Below are positions 1-8,385 of a DNA stretch of 31,763 nt, one piece after another. A program made the translations under genes and the position numbers. This DNA is from a virus. Under the pieces are notes generated by a model. That model worked only from the letters and a program-made list of their open reading frames with translations. It had not been told where the DNA came from and did no database searches. Numbering within the stretch: the first letter of the stretch is position 1; every line of letters starts with the position of its first letter. The stretch is from positions 1-31,763 of the IMG/VR virus record IMGVR_UViG_3300034012_000302; one strand, 5' to 3'.

Positions 1-177
1 GGCTACGCTCGGGTGTGTGGCAACGCTTGGGTGTCCGGCAAAGCTCAGGTGTACGGCAACGCTCGGGTGTTCGACAACGTTTGGGTGTTTGGCGAGGCTC
101 GGGTGTGCGACATCGCTCGGGTGTCTGGCTTCGCTAGGGTGTCTGGCGAGGCTCGGGTGACTGGAGACGCACGATGA
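1..177 (+). CDS. Hexapeptide-repeat protein, 3' end (partial)
   Basis: The reading frame is open from the first base and ends at TGA 175-177. It encodes about 58 residues of a very regular six-residue repeat, roughly G-x-A-x-V-x, nine full copies plus a short end (for example GNARVF, GEARVC, GEARVT). Each copy is 18 nt. This spacing is typical of left-handed parallel beta-helix (hexapeptide) proteins of the kind common in phage and bacterial genomes as long uncharacterised repeats. The start and N-terminus lie outside the window, so no enzymatic domain can be seen and function is unknown. It sits just upstream of a membrane peptide and the integrase, in the early region. The window may begin here because short repeats break assemblies. 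Frame and repeat are clear; the role is not. Confidence 0.7.
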   Translation, partial: GYARVCGNAWVSGKAQVYGNARVFDNVWVFGEARVCDIARVSGFARVSGEARVTGDAR

Positions 178-208
178 GTTCCACGAACGAAAGGTGGGTG
201 TTCTGACC

Positions 209-307
209 ATGCGTTACATTGAGATTCTCGTCCAGAGCTACATCCTGCTCGGGGTGTTTTTCGTGGTGTTCTCCGGGCTGATCTTGAAGGACAAAGATGA
301 AGGCTGA
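209..307 (+). CDS. Small single-span membrane peptide
   Basis: A 32-residue ORF starting MRYIEILVQSY and ending at TGA 305-307. Residues 4 to 26 form one hydrophobic stretch (ILLGVFFVVFSGLIL at its core) followed by a charged tail KDKDEG, so a single transmembrane helix with a polar C-terminus is likely. It overlaps the integrase start (297) by 11 nt. A 10-codon ORF (174-206, MSSTNERWVF) overlaps the stop of the preceding gene as ATGA and ends 2 nt before this start, so it could pass ribosomes along. A weak purine run (AAAGGTGGG, 190-198) lies 10 nt upstream. Small early membrane peptides in phages often interfere with host functions, but nothing here shows a specific role. Confidence 0.5.
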   Translation: MRYIEILVQSYILLGVFFVVFSGLILKDKDEG

Positions 308-1253
308 CCGCAACGGCCGTGTGGCCGTGATCGTTCAACACGAAGGCAAGCGTGTGAAGCGCACCTTTGATTCCCGCCAGGAGGCGAAGGCCTGGAAAGC
401 TGAGGCCAAGGAAGCCCTCGCTTGTGGGATGCCCCTGGAAGCTGCGACGCTGCAGCCCACCATGGAGGACCTGCTCAAGGACTGTGCCCGTGACGTCTGG
501 GATTCAGCCAAGGATTGGGAAGGGCTGTATTCCCGCGGCCGCAAGGTGGTCGACCTAGTTGGTCCCAAGACCCTGGTCGAGTCCATCGGGGCCGTCCACG
601 TCGACCGCGTCCGCGCTGGGATCAAGGCGATGGGGTCCTCCCCCGCCACGATCAACCGCTACCTGTCTGCCTTGAGTCGCCTCCTGACCTATGCTCATGG
701 CCGGGGATGGCTGAGCCGCATTCCCAAGATCGAGAAGGACCGTGAGCCTGAGCCCCGGTCCTACGTGTTCTCGAAGGCACAGGAGCAGGCGCTAATCCAG
801 CAGCTCAGCCCTGATGTCTGCTGCAACATCGTTCGATTCCTGCTGTACACGGGCCTGCGTTTGGGTGAGCTGTACGCTCTCCAGCCTGACGACTTCGGCT
901 ACGACTGTGTGGTTGTCCGTGGAACCAAGACCTCCAAACCCCGCACCGTCCCCATCCCTCGCCAGCATCTGGCGACGGACTGCAGCGTGATCGCCACCCT
1001 GATCACCAGCGGGAAGGGCCTTCCGTCGATCAGCTACCTACGTCGCAAGTTCAACGCGGCCCTGGCTGCAATTGGATTGGGCAAGGGCTACTGCATCCAC
1101 ACGCTTCGACACACGTATGCCACCCGCCTGATCCAGGCTCGTGTTAACATCGTGCTGGTCCAAGCTCTTCTGGGGCACTCGTCCATCACGACCACCCAGC
1201 GGTATGTCCACACTGACCTCAGCGATCTGACCTCGGCAGTCCAGAACCTATGA
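297..1253 (+). CDS. int: Tyrosine site-specific integrase
   Basis: A 318-residue tyrosine recombinase that would join phage and host attachment sites through a 3'-phosphotyrosine intermediate. The N-terminus (about 1-50) looks like an arm-binding domain, about 55-140 is the core-binding (SAM-like) domain, and 155-318 is the catalytic domain. Catalytic residues visible are R188 (TGLRLGEL), K211, H268 and R271 (HTLRHTYATRL), H294 (LLGHSS) and Y303 (TTTQRYVH), a complete set. The stop overlaps the RNA polymerase start as ATGA, so the two are probably cotranslated. This int-then-RNA-polymerase order is known in integrase-bearing marine T7-like phages. No excisionase or obvious attP core was recognised; attP may be outside the window or in one of the few non-coding gaps. 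Confidence 0.93.
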   Translation: MKADRNGRVAVIVQHEGKRVKRTFDSRQEAKAWKAEAKEALACGMPLEAATLQPTMEDLLKDCARDVWDSAKDWEGLYSRGRKVVDLVGPKTLVESIGAVHVDRVRAGIKAMGSSPATINRYLSALSRLLTYAHGRGWLSRIPKIEKDREPEPRSYVFSKAQEQALIQQLSPDVCCNIVRFLLYTGLRLGELYALQPDDFGYDCVVVRGTKTSKPRTVPIPRQHLATDCSVIATLITSGKGLPSISYLRRKFNAALAAIGLGKGYCIHTLRHTYATRLIQARVNIVLVQALLGHSSITTTQRYVHTDLSDLTSAVQNL

Positions 1254-3691
1254 GCGATCTCTCCAAGTCCACTCGAGCACGGGAAAAGCGGTCACGGGCC
1301 CTCGGCCTGTCCCGCTACCACGCCAACCAAGCGGCTGCCTATGGACTCAAGGGAGCATCGGGCACGTCCCTGCCCACGTACTTCGGCCCTGAGCGGCTGC
1401 TCATGGCTGAGGCCACGCGGCGAATGGAAGTGCGCCTCAAGGAACTGATCGAGGAGTACAAGGACGGCAAGGCAGGCAAATACTGCGGGGCCGTCCGCTA
1501 CCTGTCTGAGCTGGTTCCCGCGGTGTGCTGCGTGATCACGGCCAAGCACGTGCTGGACAACCTGGCCCGTGACGGGGACTGGCAGCGGACTGTCGGTGCT
1601 GTCGGCAACGCCCTCCACCACGAGCACTGCCTGCGTGCGATGAAGAAGCTGAGCCGGGGCCACTGGGACCAGTACGACAAGACCGTCCTACGTCGTCGTA
1701 CTCGCTCGCGCATTCCAGTGATCGAAAAGACCCTGGCCAAGGCGGCAACCCACGCTGGCGTGTCCCTGTGGTCACACCGTGGACGAGCTGAGGTCGGGGC
1801 CTTCATGGTCCAGATCATGATGGAGGTCGGCGGGTGCATCACCTTCGAGGTCAAGCCTGACCACCTGGTCAAAGCGAAGGGCTTTAAGAACCGTCGGAAG
1901 AAGATCATCCCGCTGCCCGAGACGGTCGATTGGTTGAAGAAGGCGCATGAGAACGTGGCCGCCATGGCACCGTTCTGGCTGCCAATTCCCCAGCCCCCCA
2001 AGGACTGGGCCAGCCCGTGGGATGGGGGCTACTGGACCGACGAGCTGCCCCGCCTGTGCCTGTTCAAGGACTACGACGAGGACACGGGGAACACGAAGGA
2101 CTCCTGCCCTGAGGTGTACTCGGCAATCAGCCACCTCCAGCGGGTACCCTACCTGGTCAACCGCCCCGTGTACGACATTGCGCTGGTCCTGTGGGAGCGC
2201 GACCTTGACGCCCCGGCCATGCCCAAGCGGACGGACTTCGACATTCCCCCTCGGCCCAAGGACCGGGAGAGCGAGGAGTACAAGGTCTGGGCCCGCACCT
2301 GCGCTCAGACCCTGAGCCGTGAGGAGGAGTGTCGTGCTCAGCGCATCCTGATCTCCCGCACCTTCACTGTGTGCAAGGAGGTGGGCATCGACCCGTTCTT
2401 CTACCCTCATCAGGTCGACTTCCGTGGACGGGCCTACCCCGTCGTGAGCTTCCTCCAGCCCCAGGGGCCCGACTTCGCCCGCGGTCTCCTGATGTTCCGT
2501 GACGGCGAAGTCCTCACTGCGACGGGTGTCCGCTGGCTGCGTCGCCACCTGGCCAACACCTGGGGCTTCGACAAGGCCACCTGGGCCGAGCGCGAGAAGT
2601 GGTCCGTGGACAATGAGGAGCTGATCCTTGCCACGGCCGCCAATGCGGTCGAGCACCACAAGTGGATGGAGGCGAGCAAGCCCTGGCAGTTCCTGGCAGC
2701 GTGCTTGGAGTACGTGGCCTGGAAGGCCAACCCTACGACCTTCCTGTCGCGCCTCCCTGTGAACATCGACGGCTCGAACAATGGGCTGCAGCTCTTCTCC
2801 CTCATGCTCAGGGACCCCTTGGGAGCGGGTGCTACCAACTGTGGAACTGGGAACCCCCAGGACATCTACACCCTGGTTGGCAAGGACACTTGGCAGCGTC
2901 TGCTGGACGACTACGAGAACCCCATGGCCAAGGCCTGGCTGGAGTTCTTCGGCACTGCCATCCCCCGTGACTACACCAAGCGCGTCGTGATGGTCCTGCC
3001 CTACGGGGCGACCTACCGCGGCTGCCTGGAGTACGTGCGGTCAGCCTACATGGACAGCATCAGTGGTCGGAAGAAGCAGCCGATTGCCAGCCCTGGGATG
3101 GTGTTCAGGTACTTGACCTACCTGACGGACAAGATGTTCGAGGCCGTGGACTCCCGCTTGGTGGGTGCCCGCAAGGCCATGTCGTGGATCCAGACTGTGG
3201 CCGACGCCTACAACGCTGAGGGTATGTCCTTTGGCTGGACGGCCCCCAGTGGGATGCGCATCGAGCACGCCTACAAGGACATGAGGTCGGCCTTCGTGCG
3301 AACCCACGTGGGCCAGAAGTTCTTGATCTTCCGAACCAAGGTCCCGACGGACAAGCTGTCCAGGCGCCGTCAGAAGTCGGCTGCCAGCCCCAACTTTGTC
3401 CACTCGGTGGACGCTTCGATCATGATGCGGACGATGAACCTGCTGGCCGCGGAGGGCATTTACCAAGTGACTGCCGTCCACGACAGCTTTGGTACACTCG
3501 CAAACAACGTAGACAAGCTCGGTGCTGCTGTGCGTCGAGCTGCGATGGAGATCTTCCAGGGCAACCTGTTGGACGACCTGTATCAGGAAGCACAGCACCT
3601 ACTCAAAGATCCGTCGAAGCTGCCCCCGCCGCCTGAGCAGGGAACCTTCGACATCAACACACTCCAACAAAGCGAATACTTCTTCTCATGA
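1250..3691 (+). CDS. gp1: T7-type single-subunit DNA-directed RNA polymerase
   Basis: An 813-residue homologue of T7 gp1 (883 residues), expected to transcribe the phage middle and late genes from phage promoters. Conserved motifs are DFRGRAYP at residue 390, motif A with catalytic D507 (NIDGSNNGLQ), motif B with K577 and Y585 eight residues apart as in T7 K631 and Y639, PNFVHSVDAS near 730, and motif C with catalytic D745 (VHDSFGT). The C-terminus ends in an aromatic FFS, like the T7 FAFA foot. Translation is coupled to int upstream (ATGA) and to the ssDNA-binding protein downstream (ATGA). All polymerase-critical residues are present, so it should be active. The promoter it recognises is not certain; one weak candidate is listed at 14108. 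Confidence 0.97.
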   Translation: MSDLSKSTRAREKRSRALGLSRYHANQAAAYGLKGASGTSLPTYFGPERLLMAEATRRMEVRLKELIEEYKDGKAGKYCGAVRYLSELVPAVCCVITAKHVLDNLARDGDWQRTVGAVGNALHHEHCLRAMKKLSRGHWDQYDKTVLRRRTRSRIPVIEKTLAKAATHAGVSLWSHRGRAEVGAFMVQIMMEVGGCITFEVKPDHLVKAKGFKNRRKKIIPLPETVDWLKKAHENVAAMAPFWLPIPQPPKDWASPWDGGYWTDELPRLCLFKDYDEDTGNTKDSCPEVYSAISHLQRVPYLVNRPVYDIALVLWERDLDAPAMPKRTDFDIPPRPKDRESEEYKVWARTCAQTLSREEECRAQRILISRTFTVCKEVGIDPFFYPHQVDFRGRAYPVVSFLQPQGPDFARGLLMFRDGEVLTATGVRWLRRHLANTWGFDKATWAEREKWSVDNEELILATAANAVEHHKWMEASKPWQFLAACLEYVAWKANPTTFLSRLPVNIDGSNNGLQLFSLMLRDPLGAGATNCGTGNPQDIYTLVGKDTWQRLLDDYENPMAKAWLEFFGTAIPRDYTKRVVMVLPYGATYRGCLEYVRSAYMDSISGRKKQPIASPGMVFRYLTYLTDKMFEAVDSRLVGARKAMSWIQTVADAYNAEGMSFGWTAPSGMRIEHAYKDMRSAFVRTHVGQKFLIFRTKVPTDKLSRRRQKSAASPNFVHSVDASIMMRTMNLLAAEGIYQVTAVHDSFGTLANNVDKLGAAVRRAAMEIFQGNLLDDLYQEAQHLLKDPSKLPPPPEQGTFDINTLQQSEYFFS

Positions 3692-4293
3692 AGTCCACCA
3701 AGAAGACCAATCTGGTTACCCCTGTCTGTGTCGCCCTTTGGCCCAAGCTGACCATCCCAACCACCAAGTTCGCCAAGCCGGGAACCAAGGGCAGCTACGA
3801 GGTCCAGATCGTTCTGGATCCCAGCAACGAGAAGCACGCCCCGTTCATCGACCGCGTCAATGAGCTGTACGAGGAGGCGATTGCCGAGATGGCGATGCTC
3901 GAGAAGAAGCCCAAGATCAAGCGGTGCGATCCCCCGATCCGTCCGCTGACCGACAAGGAAGGTAACGAGACGGGCCTGTTCGCTCTCCGTGCGAAGGCCA
4001 CGGCTGGCGGCACCCGTGACGACGGCACCGACTGGTCGTTCAAGCCCCGCGGGTTCACCCCGAAGGGCGAGCCCTACACTGGGCAGGTCAACCACAACGC
4101 CAAGCTGGCCCTGGCCATCACTGCCCGCCCGTTCTATGTGGCGTCGGTTGGTGCTGGTCTCACGCTGGCCCTGGACGCTTACCAGGTGTACGAGGCTGGC
4201 GTTGGTGGCCGCGAGACCGCTACCGAGTTCGGCTTCGAGGTCGACCCTGAAGCTGAGGCTGAAGGCGAGCAGGGCGAGGAACGCCCGTTCTGA
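3688..4293 (+). CDS. gp2.5: Single-stranded DNA-binding protein, gp2.5-like
   Basis: A 201-residue protein in the T7 gene 2.5 position. It would coat single-stranded DNA at the fork and organise polymerase and helicase. It has an OB-fold-sized body followed by a strongly acidic tail (EVDPEAEAEGEQGEERPF) ending in phenylalanine. An acidic tail with a terminal aromatic residue is the hallmark of gp2.5, where it contacts gp4 and gp5. The start overlaps the RNA polymerase stop (ATGA) and the stop overlaps the next start (TGATG). The assignment rests on tail, size and synteny; sequence similarity in the body is modest, as is normal for this family. Confidence 0.88.
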   Translation: MKSTKKTNLVTPVCVALWPKLTIPTTKFAKPGTKGSYEVQIVLDPSNEKHAPFIDRVNELYEEAIAEMAMLEKKPKIKRCDPPIRPLTDKEGNETGLFALRAKATAGGTRDDGTDWSFKPRGFTPKGEPYTGQVNHNAKLALAITARPFYVASVGAGLTLALDAYQVYEAGVGGRETATEFGFEVDPEAEAEGEQGEERPF

Positions 4294-4694
4294 TGGACTC
4301 AAGGGAAAAGGGCAAGCGTGGAGAGCGGGAGGCGAGGGACCATGTGCGCGAACACTGGTCATCACCCAACTGCATCCGCGCTGCCCAATCCAATGGCAAG
4401 CACTCCGCTGACCTCTTAGAGGCTGGGAAAGATCTTCACGTAGAGGTCAAGCGGATTGCTTCCATCGGGGCCATGGCGTTCTTGGCTCAGGCCGAGAGGG
4501 ACCGAAAGCTGGGGGAAATACCAGTCGTCCTCATGAAGCACAACAACGGCTTCCAGGGACAGGGCCGTAAGATGTCTGGCTGGGTGGTAGCCTTTCCCAT
4601 CGAAGACACTTCCAAGTTCATCGAGTCGATCTTAGCCAACAAGAACTCCATCAATGAAATCAGGTCGAACCTCGGACTCATTCCCGACGACTGA
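4293..4694 (+). CDS. PD-(D/E)XK nuclease, probable junction-resolving endonuclease
   Basis: A 133-residue protein that begins with KGKRGERE and carries D40 (HSADLLEAG) and E51-x-K53 (HVEVKRI), the E...D...ExK pattern of PD-(D/E)XK nucleases. The layout, a KGxxxER N-terminus followed by D and EVK, is that of small phage Holliday-junction-resolvase-like nucleases. It occupies the position of T7 gene 3 endonuclease I, which is also a PD-(D/E)XK enzyme but does not look directly similar. The probable role is resolution of branched replication intermediates and possibly host DNA breakdown. The start overlaps the gp2.5 stop (TGATG). Its last 41 nt overlap the primase-helicase start. Confidence 0.72.
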   Translation: MDSREKGKRGEREARDHVREHWSSPNCIRAAQSNGKHSADLLEAGKDLHVEVKRIASIGAMAFLAQAERDRKLGEIPVVLMKHNNGFQGQGRKMSGWVVAFPIEDTSKFIESILANKNSINEIRSNLGLIPDD

Positions 4695-6324
4695 TCGAGC
4701 GTTTCTATACCACGCGCCCTGTCCGGCGTGCGGTTCATCTGATGCGGTTGCTGTCTACACGGATGGCAGCCGCTTCTGTTTCAAGTGCAAAGCAAGAGGA
4801 AGGGGAGCCGTGGAAGCAGTCAAGGTCGCTAAGCCCAAGGCGTGGACGCCAGTCGAGATCACCGAGTTTGGCTGCACAGCCAGAGGGATCACGCAAGACA
4901 CAGGTCGAAAGTTTGGGTATGGTTACGGGACCGATTCGGCAGGAACCAAAGTCCATGTTGCCAACTACTACGACGACCAGGGGCAGCTCTGCGGTCAGAA
5001 GCTGCGCTACCCCAACAAGGAATTCAAAGTGCTCGGGACCGTCAGCAAGCGGTTCTTCGGAGGCAACCTCTGGCCCGCGACTGGTCGGAAGATTTGCATC
5101 ACGGAAGGGGAGCTGGACGCGCTCTCCCTCAGTCAAGTCCAACAGAACAAGTGGCCCGTCGTGTCCATCCCGAATGGGGCGGACAGTGCTGTCGCCACGC
5201 TCAAGGCCAACCTGTCGATGCTCGAGGGGTACGACCAAGTCGTGCTCATGTTCGACAACGACGAGCCCGGCAAAGCTGCTGCGGTCAAGGCTGCCGAGGT
5301 CCTGACTCCAGGCAAGGCTTGCATCGCTGTCCTCCCTGAGAAGGACGCCAACGATATGCTCTTGAAGGGCAAGAGCGTCCAACTGGTGGAGGCCATGTGG
5401 TCGGCCAAGGTCTACCGCCCTGACGGGGTGGTGTCTGGCGAGGCCGTGTGGGAGAAGGTGGCCGTCGAGGACAAGCGCCTGTCGGTCGCCTATCCCTGGG
5501 AAGGGTTGACCCGCCTGACCCACGGGATGCGCATGGGTGAGCTGGTGACATTCACCGCGGGAACTGGGGTGGGCAAGTCACTCATTTGCCGCACGCTCGC
5601 TCACGACCTGCTCAGGCGTGGGTACAAGGTCGGCTACATCGCTCTTGAGGAGTCAGTCCGACGATCCGTGCTGGGCATCCTGAGCATCGAGATGCAGCGG
5701 CCCCTGCACCTGACTGACTTCAAGCCTGAGGAGCTGCGGCCAGCGTTCGACAAGCTGATGGGCGAGGAACGCTTCTTCGCCTACGACCACTTCGGTTCTG
5801 TGGACAGCACCAATCTCCTCAACCGCATCCGCTACCTGCAAAAGGCCTGTGGCTGTCAATGGATCGTGCTGGATCACCTGAGCATCGTGGTCTCTGGACT
5901 GGACCCAGGCGAGGACGAGCGTCGTAGCATCGACCGCACAATGACGTTGCTCAGGTCAATGGTCGAGGAGACAGGCATGGGCCTGTTCGTCGTGTCCCAC
6001 CTTCGTCGTGTTGGGGAGGGGCCTGCCCATGAGAACGGCAGTGAGGTCTCCCTGTCTCACCTACGTGGATCCCAGTCGATTGCCCAGTTGTCGGACATGG
6101 TGATCGCCCTGGAGCGAAACCAGCAGTCTGACGATGAACGCAACTTCACCACTGTCCGCGTTCTCAAGAATCGGTACAGTGGAGACACGGGGATTGCGTG
6201 TACTCTCAAGTACGACCCAGTCACTGGCACCGTTGCCGAGTGCCATCACGTGGCCAAACCGAAGAAGCAGAAGGACAAGAGGGCGACAGCTAAGGACCAT
6301 GGATTCACACATCAATCTTTCTAA
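4654..6324 (+). CDS. gp4: DNA primase-helicase, gp4-like
   Basis: A 556-residue bifunctional replisome protein. The N-terminal zinc finger has C23, C26, C42 and C45, and the context FLYHAPCPACGSSD closely resembles T7 gp4A. The TOPRIM primase core shows E151 (ITEGELDALSL) and the D201-x-D203 pair (FDNDEPG). The RecA-like helicase domain has a Walker A with K308 (AGTGVGKS), Walker B IVLDHLSIVV, then LFVVSHLRR, LRGSQSIAQLSD, ALERNQQ and a final RYSGDTGIA. The chosen start lies inside the nuclease gene and gives a short leader before the zinc finger, as in T7. The end overlaps the DNA polymerase start by 26 nt. It would unwind DNA 5' to 3' and lay down RNA primers for gp5. Confidence 0.96.
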   Translation: MKSGRTSDSFPTTDRAFLYHAPCPACGSSDAVAVYTDGSRFCFKCKARGRGAVEAVKVAKPKAWTPVEITEFGCTARGITQDTGRKFGYGYGTDSAGTKVHVANYYDDQGQLCGQKLRYPNKEFKVLGTVSKRFFGGNLWPATGRKICITEGELDALSLSQVQQNKWPVVSIPNGADSAVATLKANLSMLEGYDQVVLMFDNDEPGKAAAVKAAEVLTPGKACIAVLPEKDANDMLLKGKSVQLVEAMWSAKVYRPDGVVSGEAVWEKVAVEDKRLSVAYPWEGLTRLTHGMRMGELVTFTAGTGVGKSLICRTLAHDLLRRGYKVGYIALEESVRRSVLGILSIEMQRPLHLTDFKPEELRPAFDKLMGEERFFAYDHFGSVDSTNLLNRIRYLQKACGCQWIVLDHLSIVVSGLDPGEDERRSIDRTMTLLRSMVEETGMGLFVVSHLRRVGEGPAHENGSEVSLSHLRGSQSIAQLSDMVIALERNQQSDDERNFTTVRVLKNRYSGDTGIACTLKYDPVTGTVAECHHVAKPKKQKDKRATAKDHGFTHQSF

Positions 6325-8035
6325 GTGCGTAGTGTTGGACCTGGAAACGGACAACCTCCTGGAGGCTGTCACCAAGGTCCACTGCGCCGTGATCCGCTCT
6401 TCAAGTGAGGAGCCTCTGGCCTTCCTGCCGGGGGACACGTCCTTCTTGGACCTGCTCAGGTCCTACGAAGCGATGGGCATCACCCTGGTGGGGCACAACC
6501 TGGTGAACTACGACCTGGCTGTCCTGGAGAAACTGTTTGGGTACGTCCACAAGGGGCCAGTCCTGGACACGCTGGTGATGTCCCGCCTGGTCTACCCAGA
6601 CATCAAGCCCAGGGACTTCGGCCTGCAGAAGAAGGGACGCATCCCCGCGCCGATGATGGGCAAGCACAGCTTGGAGGCCTGGGGCTACCGCCTGGGATTC
6701 CACAAGGGCAGCTTCGCCAAGACCACTGACTGGAAAGAGTTCAGCCAGGAGATGCTGGACTACTGTGTCCGCGACACGGAGGTCACCTTCCGGCTGCTCA
6801 GGCACCTGGCAGAGACGGGGCCCAGCAAGAAGGCAGTCGAGATCGAGCACGCTTTTGCTCGGAACATCGACTTGTGTACGCGGCGAGGAGTTAGGTTTGA
6901 TGTCCCCGAGGGCCTAGCTTTGGCGAAGGAGCTGTCAATCGAGCGAGCCAAGCTCGAGGCTGAGCTGATGGCGCTGATCCCCCCGTTCGTGGACAGCTAC
7001 GTCACTCCGGCGAAGAAGCTCCAGCGAACCAAGACCACCCCATTCAACCCTGGGTCCCGTGCCCACGCCGCCCGAGCCCTGGGCATCAAGTATGGGTGGA
7101 AGCCCACTGAGTTCACCGACACTGGTGAGCCGAAGGTCGACGAAGAAGTGCTGGCTGGGTTGGAGTGGCCCGAGGCCAAGCTGATCCTCAACTACCTGAC
7201 CATCCAGAAGCAGTTGGGTCAGCTCTCTGAGGGGGCCAAGAACTGGCTGCAGGCGGTCAAGGACGACGGCCACATCCACGCCTTCATCAACCACTGTGGA
7301 GCTGTGACAGCCCGCTGTACGCACTCTGGGCCCAACCTGGCTCAGGTGCCCAAGGGTCCCCGCTTCCGCAAGCTGTTCCGTCCCACAGAGGGGCTGGTCA
7401 TGGTTGGCTGCGATGCCAGCGGTCTGGAGCTGCGATGCTTTGGGCACTACCTGGCGAAGTACGACGCCGGGGCCTATGCGACGGTGGTGATCTCTGGGGA
7501 CATCCACACTGCCAATCAACAGGCCGCGGGTCTGCCCACTCGAGACAATGCCAAGACGTTCATCTACGGCCTGCTCTACGGTGCAGGTGACGCCAAGCTG
7601 GGGGCCATCACTGGGAAGGGCCGTGCGGCTGGAGCTGAGCTGCGAGACAGGTTCATGTCCGCCATCCCGGCCTACGCCCAGCTCATCAGCGACATTGGGG
7701 AGGCCGCCCAGCGGCGCAACGGCATCCTCTACGGCATCGACGGACGGCGTCTGGAGATCCGTCACAAGCACGCTGCGCTGAACACGCTACTGCAATCGGC
7801 CGGGGCCATCGCCATGAAGGTGGCGACGAACCTGGCTTGTGAACGGCTGGCAGGCAAGGCCCACTTGATCCTCCACGTCCACGATGAGATGCAGTTCGAG
7901 TGTCGCCCCGAGCACGCCCAAGAGGTTGGCAAGGTGGCGGCAGGGTCTATCGCTGAGGCAGGGCAGATCCTGGGTTTCCAGTGTCCTCTGGCTGGCGAGT
8001 TCCGAGTGGGTAACAACTGGGCTGAGACACACTGA
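6299..8035 (+). CDS. gp5: T7-type family A DNA polymerase with 3'-5' exonuclease
   Basis: A 578-residue replicative polymerase. The exonuclease motifs are D14-x-E16 (DLETDN), VGHNLVNYD, and YCVRDTEV with D159. Polymerase motif A is DASGLELR with D372, motif B is in the segment PTRDNAKTFIYGLLYGAGD, and motif C is VHDEMQ with D529. The frame is open back to 6134, but the start at 6299 is chosen because it places the exonuclease motif 14 residues in, as in T7 gp5. T7 gp5 has 704 residues. The D159 to D372 interval is about 90 residues shorter than the equivalent in T7, matching loss of the roughly 76-residue thioredoxin-binding insertion in the thumb. The stop overlaps the next gene (TGATG). Confidence 0.95.
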   Translation: MDSHINLSKCVVLDLETDNLLEAVTKVHCAVIRSSSEEPLAFLPGDTSFLDLLRSYEAMGITLVGHNLVNYDLAVLEKLFGYVHKGPVLDTLVMSRLVYPDIKPRDFGLQKKGRIPAPMMGKHSLEAWGYRLGFHKGSFAKTTDWKEFSQEMLDYCVRDTEVTFRLLRHLAETGPSKKAVEIEHAFARNIDLCTRRGVRFDVPEGLALAKELSIERAKLEAELMALIPPFVDSYVTPAKKLQRTKTTPFNPGSRAHAARALGIKYGWKPTEFTDTGEPKVDEEVLAGLEWPEAKLILNYLTIQKQLGQLSEGAKNWLQAVKDDGHIHAFINHCGAVTARCTHSGPNLAQVPKGPRFRKLFRPTEGLVMVGCDASGLELRCFGHYLAKYDAGAYATVVISGDIHTANQQAAGLPTRDNAKTFIYGLLYGAGDAKLGAITGKGRAAGAELRDRFMSAIPAYAQLISDIGEAAQRRNGILYGIDGRRLEIRHKHAALNTLLQSAGAIAMKVATNLACERLAGKAHLILHVHDEMQFECRPEHAQEVGKVAAGSIAEAGQILGFQCPLAGEFRVGNNWAETH

Positions 8036-8385
8036 TGAGGCACAACGTAGCGTACTGGGCAGGACTGTTCGACGGTGAGGGTTGCGTGTGGTGGGGGAAT
8101 ACACCGCGGGTCTCGATAACGAACACCTACTTACCAATCTTGCGGGTCTTGAAAGAGGACTACGGTGGGGCTCTCCGTCTTAACTCGAATAAGGGTCGAC
8201 GGTGCTATGTATGGACGGCCAGCGGGGACGAGGCCATGAGGTTCCTCAACTTCATCAAGCCTCATCTTGTAATCAAACGCGCACAGGTAGACCTAGTTGA
8301 GAAGATGCGCTATTGTGAGAAAGCAGAGCGCCCCATGTACGACGGTGTACTGCGGGGCCTCAAGAAAGTCACCTATGAGCAGTAA
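8035..8385 (+). CDS. Free-standing LAGLIDADG-type homing endonuclease
   Basis: A 116-residue protein whose N-terminus reads AYWAGLFDGEGCVW, a good LAGLIDADG helix with the acidic residues needed for metal binding. There is one such motif, so it would act as a homodimer. The rest fits one alpha-beta-beta-alpha-beta-beta-alpha unit. It is wedged between DNA polymerase and exonuclease with a TGATG junction on one side and an 11-nt overlap on the other. No intron or intein is visible in the neighbouring genes, so it is free-standing; polymerase is a common neighbour of such genes. A and T are more frequent than in the flanking genes, consistent with later acquisition. Confidence 0.78.
   Translation: MRHNVAYWAGLFDGEGCVWWGNTPRVSITNTYLPILRVLKEDYGGALRLNSNKGRRCYVWTASGDEAMRFLNFIKPHLVIKRAQVDLVEKMRYCEKAERPMYDGVLRGLKKVTYEQ

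Noticed and set aside
1-177. Regular short repeats resembling a CRISPR array
   Set aside because: The 18-nt period, absence of unique spacers and clean coding frame show it is protein repeat DNA.
45-341. A minus-strand frame with repeated Ser-Pro-Asn-Thr type units
   Set aside because: It is the complement of the hexapeptide repeats, whose plus-strand frame gives the known G-x-A-x-V-x pattern.
3492-3501. A fourth exact GTACACTCGC
   Set aside because: It lies in the conserved FGTLANN codons of RNA polymerase motif C and has no ATG 14 nt downstream, so it is probably coincidental.
6134-6298. N-terminal extension of the DNA polymerase frame
   Set aside because: It lies within conserved primase-helicase coding sequence, and the T7-like N-terminus begins at 6299.
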